Below the pieces are notes generated by a model. It was not told the DNA's origin and ran no database searches. It worked only from the letters and a program-made list of their open reading frames with translations. DNA of 7,425 nt from JADFQT01 sp047516825 (GTDB taxonomy: Bacteria; Chloroflexota; Dehalococcoidia; Lucifugimonadales; UBA3495). The stretch is from assembly GCA_047516825.1 (NCBI GenBank), contig JAKZUA010000272.1, forward strand, positions 1 to 7,425. Reading direction: 5' to 3'. Below, piece after piece: positions 3,061 to 7,425 of this stretch; positions within the stretch are counted from its first letter, which is position 1, and each line of letters begins with the position of its first letter. The position numbers and the translations under genes were made by a program.

Positions 3061-5991
3061 TCAGGACTGCAACCCGGAACGGACCAGCTCCGCCACTCCC
3101 TGGAGGGCAGCATCCAGCTTTTCGGGCTCCCGTCCCCCGGCCTGGGCCATCTCCGGCTGCCCGCCGCCGCCGCCGCCCATAACCCGAGCCGTGTCCCGGG
3201 CAATGTTGCCGGCGTGTAGTCCCCGAGTAACCAGGTCGGGGGTTACCATCGCCACCAGCAGAGGGTTGTCGTTGACTATCGCGGCCAGCACCACCACCCC
3301 ACTGGACAGCTTGACCTTGAGGAAATCTCCCATCTCCCGCATGGCCTCGGCGCTGCCGGCCGAGGTCCGGCCGGCCACGACCTTTACTCCCTCCACATCC
3401 TGGATCCGCCCCAGCATCCCTTCGGCTTCTCCCCGGAGACTACTTCGCTCCAGAGTGGTCAGGCGGCGCCGTAGATCCTCGGTGTCCTGGATGAAGCTAT
3501 CCAGACGGGCTTCCAGGTCGGCAACCGGTGTTTGCAGCCGCTGGGAAAGGGCTTCCAGCCGGGTTCCCTGCTCAACGAACAGTTCCTCGGCGGCCCGACC
3601 GGTCACGGCCTCGATTCGGCGCATTCCGCCGCCGATGCTGGACTCGCCCAGCACGAACAGGGTGCCCACCTGACCGGTGGCCGCCACGTGGGTCCCCCCG
3701 CATACCTCGACGCTGAAGGGAGGATGGTCATGCCCGGTCGTCGAAGATTCGCCGGGGGACATGGCTACAACGCGCACGACGTCCCCATATCGGTCTCCGA
3801 AGAAGGCCAGGGCGCCTTCCTTCACCGCATCGGCGTAGCTAGTTTCGTGGGTGCTGACCCGCAGGTTCTCCCGCACTTTCTCATTGGCCAGCCCTTGAAC
3901 CGATAGCTGTTCTTGGGGGGAGAGGGCGCTGATGTGGCTGAAGTCGAACCGCAGCCGCTCCGGCGCTACCAGCGAGCCGGCCTGCCTCACGTGGGGCCCC
4001 AGCACCGAGCGCAGGGCGGCGTGGAGCAGGTGGGTGCCGCTGTGATTCCGAGCGGAATCCAGCCGGTGGGACACCTCCACCTCGGCGGTGACTGATTCCC
4101 CCAGGGAAAGGTCTCCCCGCTCCACCACGCCGTGATGCACGGTTAGGCCGGCTACCGGACTCTGGGTGTCTTCGATTCGCACGACACCGTTGGGACCGGT
4201 GATGGTTCCCCGGTCTCCCACTTGCCCGCCGCCCTCGGCGTAGAAGGGAGTGTCCTGGAGGACTAGCTCCACTCGCTGTCCCTGGGTAGCGTGACCCTGG
4301 GGCGCAGCCTGCCCTGAGCCTGTCGATGGGTCTACCAGAATAGCCAGCAGCACCGTGTCCCGTTTCAGCTCCTGATAGCCAACGAACTGGGTTTTACCCA
4401 CTCCCAGGTCCTCGTAGGCCGTCAGCATTTCCATGCTGCCACTGAAGGCCTGGGCCGCGCGGGCCCGCTCCCGCTGGGCCTCCATCTCCCGCTCGAAACC
4501 CTCTAGGTCGACCTCCAGGCCATGCTCCCGGGCGATCCCTGCGGTCAGCTCCAGAGGGAAGCCGTAAGTATCGTGGAGCAGAAAAACCTCTTTCCCTGAG
4601 ATTTGCCTGGCATAGTTGGCCGCTTGTTCCATGGTATTGATACCCAAGGGCCCAATAAGAACACTTAAAATATCCGTCTCATCGTCATATGACTGGGCGG
4701 TGGGTGGCAGCTGAACTGTTCCTCCTGTCGACACGATCTGAAAGAGGCTACCCGCCGGTTTCCCTTCTACTTCCGCGCCAATTCTTTGGTGAAGGGGAAT
4801 TAGCTGATCTTCCAGCAAGCGCATACCCGTCTGCATGGCTTCACCGAACCGCTCCTCTTCCAGCTGGATAACTCGGAGGATGAAATCGTGGTTTTCTTGT
4901 AGCTCCCGGTAGACCGGACTGAAGCCTTCCAGGACCACCTGGGCGACTTGGGGCAGGAAGGGCTCCTCCAGACCCAGCCGCCGGCCGTAGCGGATGGCCC
5001 GGCGGATGATCCGCCGCAGCACGTAGCCCCGCCCGGCATTGCCCGGTACTACCCCGTCGCCAATCAGAAAACAGGCGGCCCGGGTGTGCTCGGCGACCAC
5101 TCTTATGGCGTAATCGGTTTCCTGGTCCGCGCCGTAGGTCTGGCCCGTTAGAGCGCAGACCTGCTGCACGATGGGCCAGAAAAGGTCGGTCTCGTAGACG
5201 TTGGATTTGCCCTGGAGCACGGCGGCGGCCCGCTCCAATCCCATGCCGGTATCCACGCTGGGCGCGGGCAGGGGCGTGCGGTTGCGCTGCGGGTCCTGGT
5301 AAAACTGCATGAAAACCAAGTTCCACAGCTCCACAAAACGCTCGCAGTCGCAGTTAGGATGGCAACCCGGCACCGGAGCTGATTCGCCGCTGGCCATCTC
5401 GCGCCGCTGCAAATCGGACAGCGTGTCCGGGGGGACCATCTTGCCATCCGAGCAGCCCTTCTCCGCGCCGCCGTCGTAGTGCAGCTCGGAGCAGGGCCCG
5501 GTAGGTCCTTCAGTACCGGCCGGACCCCACCAGTTGTCCTTGTCGCCGTACCGATAAATCCGTTCTTCCGGGACACCGATGTCCTTGCGCCAAATCTCGT
5601 ACGCCTCGTCGTCGTCCAGGTGGATGGTTATGAAGATGCGCTCGGGCGGAATGTGAAAAAGCTCGGTGACCAACTCCCAGGCGAAGGAGACAGCATCCTT
5701 TTTGAAGTAGTCGCCAATGCTGAAATTACCCAGCATTTCGAAAAATGTAAGGTGCTTGTGGTCGCCCACTTCGTCGATATCCGTCGTGCGGAAGCTTTTT
5801 TGATAGCTGGTCAAACGGCGGGAAGGCGGGGTCTGCTCGCCCATGAAGAAGGGTTTTAGCGGCACCATTCCGGCGCTGGTGAAGAGAAGAGTGGGGTCGC
5901 CCGCCGGTATTAGGGAGGCACTGGGCTGGTGGAGGTGACCCTTGCCTTCAAAAAAGCGAATAAAAGACTCTCGTATTTCATGTCCTTTCAT
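3061..5991 (-). CDS. alaS: Alanyl-tRNA synthetase
   Basis: This cytoplasmic enzyme charges tRNA-Ala and edits mischarged Ser and Gly. Domains in order: a class II catalytic core (about 1-240) with FTSAGMVPLKPFF, the QKSFRTTDIDEVG and HLTFFEMLGNFSIGDYF motifs, and VDTGMGLERAAAVLQ (247-260); the tRNA-recognition region with RAACFLIGDGVVPGNAGRGYVLRRIIRR (304-331); DTYGFP (474-479); the editing domain with Zn ligands HSGTH (650-654) and CGGTH (764-768); and the C-Ala domain with GGGGGGQPEMAQAGG (939-953). The start ATGAAAGGACATGAA matches the usual EIR-SFIRFFE-KGH opening, but no strong Shine-Dalgarno precedes it. At 976 residues it is about 100 longer than E. coli AlaS (876). The excess comes from residues ~398-467, a Cys-bearing stretch at ~180-216, and a repeat-derived PSTGSGQA at 555-562. 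All catalytic and editing motifs are present, so I expect it to work. It is followed by ruvX after 8 bp. Confidence 0.98.
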   Translation of the reverse strand: MKGHEIRESFIRFFEGKGHLHQPSASLIPAGDPTLLFTSAGMVPLKPFFMGEQTPPSRRLTSYQKSFRTTDIDEVGDHKHLTFFEMLGNFSIGDYFKKDAVSFAWELVTELFHIPPERIFITIHLDDDEAYEIWRKDIGVPEERIYRYGDKDNWWGPAGTEGPTGPCSELHYDGGAEKGCSDGKMVPPDTLSDLQRREMASGESAPVPGCHPNCDCERFVELWNLVFMQFYQDPQRNRTPLPAPSVDTGMGLERAAAVLQGKSNVYETDLFWPIVQQVCALTGQTYGADQETDYAIRVVAEHTRAACFLIGDGVVPGNAGRGYVLRRIIRRAIRYGRRLGLEEPFLPQVAQVVLEGFSPVYRELQENHDFILRVIQLEEERFGEAMQTGMRLLEDQLIPLHQRIGAEVEGKPAGSLFQIVSTGGTVQLPPTAQSYDDETDILSVLIGPLGINTMEQAANYARQISGKEVFLLHDTYGFPLELTAGIAREHGLEVDLEGFEREMEAQRERARAAQAFSGSMEMLTAYEDLGVGKTQFVGYQELKRDTVLLAILVDPSTGSGQAAPQGHATQGQRVELVLQDTPFYAEGGGQVGDRGTITGPNGVVRIEDTQSPVAGLTVHHGVVERGDLSLGESVTAEVEVSHRLDSARNHSGTHLLHAALRSVLGPHVRQAGSLVAPERLRFDFSHISALSPQEQLSVQGLANEKVRENLRVSTHETSYADAVKEGALAFFGDRYGDVVRVVAMSPGESSTTGHDHPPFSVEVCGGTHVAATGQVGTLFVLGESSIGGGMRRIEAVTGRAAEELFVEQGTRLEALSQRLQTPVADLEARLDSFIQDTEDLRRRLTTLERSSLRGEAEGMLGRIQDVEGVKVVAGRTSAGSAEAMREMGDFLKVKLSSGVVVLAAIVNDNPLLVAMVTPDLVTRGLHAGNIARDTARVMGGGGGGQPEMAQAGGREPEKLDAALQGVAELVRSGLQS
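4306..4329 (-). repeat. Dispersed repeat inserted in frame in alaS (reads PSTGSGQA)
   Basis: On the minus strand the core CATCGACAGGCTCAGGGCAG contains three CAGG units and encodes residues 555-562 of AlaS as PSTGSGQA. I recognise this peptide, and the opposite-frame LSLSKG form, as the usual translation of a dispersed ~20-25-bp repeat (consensus near CCTGAGCCTGTCGAAGG) that invades genes as well as intergenic DNA in several bacterial groups. It sits in a surface-like linker between AILVD and the ELVLQDTPFYAEGGGQ strand, just before the editing domain, where AlaS length varies. Confidence 0.65.
4591..4800 (-). other. Insertion of lower GC content within alaS (residues 398-467)
   Basis: In E. 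coli AlaS only about a dozen residues separate the helix equivalent to LLEDQL from the strand leading to LYDTYGFP. Here about 70 residues (398-467) lie between LLEDQL and EVFLLHDTYGFP, so roughly 57 are extra. By eye the underlying DNA, especially 4600-4740, is clearly more AT-rich than flanking alaS. The added peptide (…TGGTVQLPPTAQSYDDETDILSVLIG…) shows no intein or homing-endonuclease motif that I recognise. It may be a lineage-specific domain or an acquired segment. Confidence 0.55.
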
Positions 5992-6042
5992 TCAATCAAT
6001 CGACCCGCGTCAAAAGGTTGCCCAGCGCCGGTGGTGGGGCAA

Positions 6043-6072
6043 ATTGTAAGTCACCGGGAAACGGAACGTCAA
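6043..6072 (-). promoter_or_regulatory. Sigma-70-type promoter for alaS-ruvX
   Basis: On the minus strand TTGACG (6072-6067) and TACAAT (6048-6043) are separated by 18 bp. The start would be near 6036, leaving a leader of about 45 bases to the alaS ATG at 5991. A 6-bp inverted repeat, TTGCCC (6018-6023) with GGGCAA (6037-6042), covers the predicted start and could be an operator or an early hairpin. The leader is too short for a T-box, and no T-box core sequence is visible. Confidence 0.5.
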
Positions 6073-6134
6073 TTCATCTGGCAAAATTCTGGTCTTACGA
6101 TATTCGGCTATTTTTGACTTGAAAAGGCGTAGAC

Positions 6135-6163
6135 TTGTCAAGTTTAGGTTTAATAAGTAACAT
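6135..6163 (+). promoter_or_regulatory. Candidate promoter for the SWIM protein gene
   Basis: TTGTCA (6135-6140) and TAACAT (6158-6163) are 17 bp apart on the plus strand. The predicted transcript starts near 6170, about 70 bases before the ATG at 6241. The -35 lies within a small palindrome, CTTGTCAAG (6134-6142), and GACTTG occurs twice (6116-6121 and 6132-6137). Both could be regulator contacts, but this is speculative. Confidence 0.4.
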
Positions 6164-6230
6164 ATTACATCATGATGCTTCCTTGACCCGACTGGCGGCA
6201 GACTTTAAGATATTGGTGTAATCTGGGGTA

Positions 6231-6238
6231 AGGAGGGG
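6231..6238 (+). promoter_or_regulatory. Strong Shine-Dalgarno fixing the SWIM gene start
   Basis: AGGAGGGG is a near-perfect anti-16S match ending 2 bases before the ATG, with the AGGAGG core 4 bases away. It is the strongest ribosome site in the window and supports real translation of this short gene. Confidence 0.65.
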
Positions 6239-6240
6239 TA

Positions 6241-6495
6241 ATGGATTCTAGCATCATCGGCAAAGTGGACAAGGCTAGGAAATACGCCGAGGAGACGGAG
6301 CGGGTTAGCCTTACTAGCTTCAAGGCCATCTTCGACGGCAAGCACAACATCTACGAAGTCGGCTTCGATTCCGGCAGTTGGCAATGCCAATGCCTCTTCT
6401 TTACCACCCGAGGTGTCTGCAGCCACACCATGGCCCTCCAGCGAATTTTGGAGGACGTGCTGATTACCGAAGGGGCTGCCGCCGGATCCACTTAA
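6241..6495 (+). CDS. Small stand-alone SWIM zinc-finger protein
   Basis: The 84-residue product consists almost entirely of one SWIM-type zinc finger: Cys49-x-Cys51, eight residues, then Cys60-x-His62 (WQCQC…GVCSHTMAL), preceded by the beta-strand YEVGFDSGSW and followed by the helix HTMALQRILEDVL. The N-terminal 30 residues are charged and helical in character (SSIIGKVDKARKYAEETERV), with SLTSFKAIFDGKHN leading into the finger. SWIM domains normally occur inside SWI2/SNF2 helicases, MuDR transposases or SWIM-HEAT proteins and are thought to bind DNA or protein partners. Here no such partner domain is fused. The gene is monocistronic, divergent from alaS and convergent with fabF. There is no transmembrane or signal segment. 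Its role is unknown. Confidence 0.85.
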   Translation: MDSSIIGKVDKARKYAEETERVSLTSFKAIFDGKHNIYEVGFDSGSWQCQCLFFTTRGVCSHTMALQRILEDVLITEGAAAGST

Positions 6496-6510
6496 ATCCC
6501 AAAAACGGCC

Positions 6511-6532
6511 TCACCGGCAGCGCTGCTGGTGA
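6511..6532. terminator. Hairpin, possible terminator (mainly for the fabF transcript)
   Basis: An 11-bp stem with no separate loop (CACCGGCAGC against GCTGCTGGTG, closed by an outer T-A) has one G-T position. On the minus strand it is followed after about 7 bases by GTTTTTGGG, giving a run of five U. On the plus strand only AAGTTTCT follows, so it suits the fabF direction better. Confidence 0.45.
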
Positions 6533-6548
6533 AGTTTCTGGAATGCCG

Positions 6549-6576
6549 ATGGCCGGAGGGAATTCCCTCCGGCCAT
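6549..6576. terminator. Perfect 28-bp palindrome between convergent genes, possible bidirectional terminator
   Basis: Positions 6549-6576 are a perfect inverted repeat: 14 bases of ATGGCCGGAGGGAA followed directly by their complement, centred on GAATTC. In RNA it would form a very stable stem with a small AATT loop. It lies 53 bases after the SWIM gene stop and 47 bases after the fabF stop. Neither side has a run of T, so it may act as a roadblock, a 3'-end stabiliser or a partly factor-dependent terminator. A further 10-bp palindrome, CCCGGCCGGG, lies at 6596-6605. Confidence 0.55.
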
Positions 6577-6623
6577 TACTTATGCTGGTGAGGATCCCGG
6601 CCGGGCGATGACTTTAGGCTTGC

Positions 6624-7425
6624 TTATTCCTCGAACTTCCGGAAAACCAGGCAGGCGTTCTGGCCGCCGAAGCCAAAGGCGTTGGAGAGAACGACCCTTA
6701 CGCTCTTTTCCCGGGCCTTATTGGGTACATAGTCCAGATCGCACAAAGGGTCGGGTATTTGATAATTAATGGTGGGGTGAATCATCCCGTCGGTTATGCT
6801 CTTCACGCAGGCCGCTGCCTCCAGCGAGCCCGCGGCCCCCAATGAGTGGCCGATCATCGACTTGGTGGAGCTGATGGGGATCTGGTAGGCTCGTTCGCCG
6901 AACCTTTGCTTGATGGCCAATGTCTCAATCGCGTCGTTCAGCGGAGTGGAGGTGCCGTGAGCGTTGATGTAATCCACTTCCCCTTCGTCTACTCCCGCAT
7001 CCGCTAGGGCCAGCTTCATCGCCTTGGCTGCACTAGCTCCGGACTCTTCCGGCTGAACCAAATGCCCGGCGTCGGAGGTGCAGCCAAAACCGACCAGCTC
7101 GGCCAGGATGGTCGCCTCTCTCCGCAAGGCGTGGTCCAGGGATTCCATCACCAGGACCACCGAGCCTTCGGAAGGGACAAAGCCGTCTCGTCCCGCATCG
7201 AAGGGCCGGCTGGCCCTTTCCGGGTCCTCGTTGTTGGTGCTCAGGGCCCGCATCACCGCAAATCCGGCCAGACCCAGCTGGCTGATACCGGCCTCGGTGC
7301 CGCCAGCCAGTACCACGTCCGCCATGCCACTCCGGATGGCTAGCAACCCCTCTCCCATCGCCTGATTCGAGGCGGCGCAGGCGGTGGAGCAGGTTGAGTT
7401 ATAACCCTTGGCGCCCACGTAGTGG
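6624..7425 (-). CDS. fabF: Beta-ketoacyl-ACP synthase II, C-terminal part (runs off right edge)
   Basis: The minus-strand frame is open from base 7425 to a TAA at 6626-6624 and gives the C-terminal ~267 residues of a FabF-type condensing enzyme, which extends acyl-ACP with malonyl-ACP in type II fatty-acid synthesis. Counting from the Val encoded at 7418-7416, the thiolase-fold active site is complete: nucleophile Cys14 in STACAAS, His154 in NAHGTSTPLND, Lys186 and His191 in SSTKSMIGHSLGAAG, and the closing glycine-rich NAFGFGGQN (246-254). The residues before that Val (HY) are still family-like, so the GTG there is not a start. The N-terminal ~150 residues are outside the window. The family name is secure. 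The FabF rather than FabB assignment rests on the overall pattern, and a polyketide-type KAS cannot be fully excluded without the neighbours. Confidence 0.94.
   Translation of the reverse strand, partial: HYVGAKGYNSTCSTACAASNQAMGEGLLAIRSGMADVVLAGGTEAGISQLGLAGFAVMRALSTNNEDPERASRPFDAGRDGFVPSEGSVVLVMESLDHALRREATILAELVGFGCTSDAGHLVQPEESGASAAKAMKLALADAGVDEGEVDYINAHGTSTPLNDAIETLAIKQRFGERAYQIPISSTKSMIGHSLGAAGSLEAAACVKSITDGMIHPTINYQIPDPLCDLDYVPNKAREKSVRVVLSNAFGFGGQNACLVFRKFEE

Noticed and set aside
2930..3673. Plus-strand frame of 247 codons, Ser/Arg/Pro rich
   Set aside because: It is the antisense shadow of ruvX and the C-terminal end of alaS in GC-rich DNA. The composition is typical of such shadows and no motif is present.
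4591..4800. Intein inside alaS
   Set aside because: The insertion is only about 57-70 residues, with no Cys/Ser splice start, no terminal HN-C/S/T, and no splicing blocks.
5992..6240. T-box or other riboswitch upstream of alaS
   Set aside because: The predicted leader is only about 45 bases, and no T-box core (a GGTGG-ACCGCG-like stretch) is visible on the minus strand.

Overview
The window comes from a fairly GC-rich bacterial chromosome. Housekeeping genes (alaS, ruvX, fabF, tRNA-Gln) alternate with a small accessory patch of decayed and repeated DNA. The protein style (a nucleotidyltransferase with a WRSVDSF end, an AlaS with a CxxxCxC cluster before its WNLVFMQF segment, the alaS-ruvX pair) reminds me most of Chloroflexota, Dehalococcoidia-like lineages. 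That assignment is inference from memory and is tentative.

Layout, left to right. Positions 1-662 (minus) hold the N-terminal 220 residues of a sugar-phosphate nucleotidyltransferase that runs off the left edge, with a well-formed promoter at 708-736. Positions 738-898 hold nothing I recognise. Positions 899-1072 are a 174-bp MITE-like element: 16-bp terminal inverted repeats, a TAA duplication on each side, and two hairpins of a widespread palindromic repeat inside. Positions 1151-1378 (plus) encode a Phd/YefM antitoxin. It overlaps by 4 bp a PIN-type toxin that stops after 26 codons, so the toxin-antitoxin module is broken. A tRNA-Gln(UUG) lies at 1553-1626 (minus), its 3' end facing the broken module.

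From 1815 to 2594 (plus) runs a complete nitrilase-superfamily amidohydrolase with an extended -10 promoter. It converges on a minus-strand pair, alaS (5991-3061) then ruvX (3052-2618), separated by 8 bp and probably one transcript. AlaS is unusually long (976 residues). It carries a ~57-70-residue insertion of lower GC before the DTYGFP motif, a possible extra metal-binding Cys cluster, and an in-frame copy of a dispersed repeat read as PSTGSGQA. A divergent intergenic region (5992-6240) has promoters for alaS and for a tiny stand-alone SWIM zinc-finger protein (6241-6495, plus). Two strong hairpins (6511-6532 and 6549-6576) separate that gene from the convergent fabF (minus, cut by the right edge).

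I found no CRISPR array, transposase, integrase or clear new multigene system. The most interesting material is small: the MITE-like element with nested repeats, the orphan antitoxin with a palindromic operator-like site, the insertions inside alaS, and the SWIM mini-protein.
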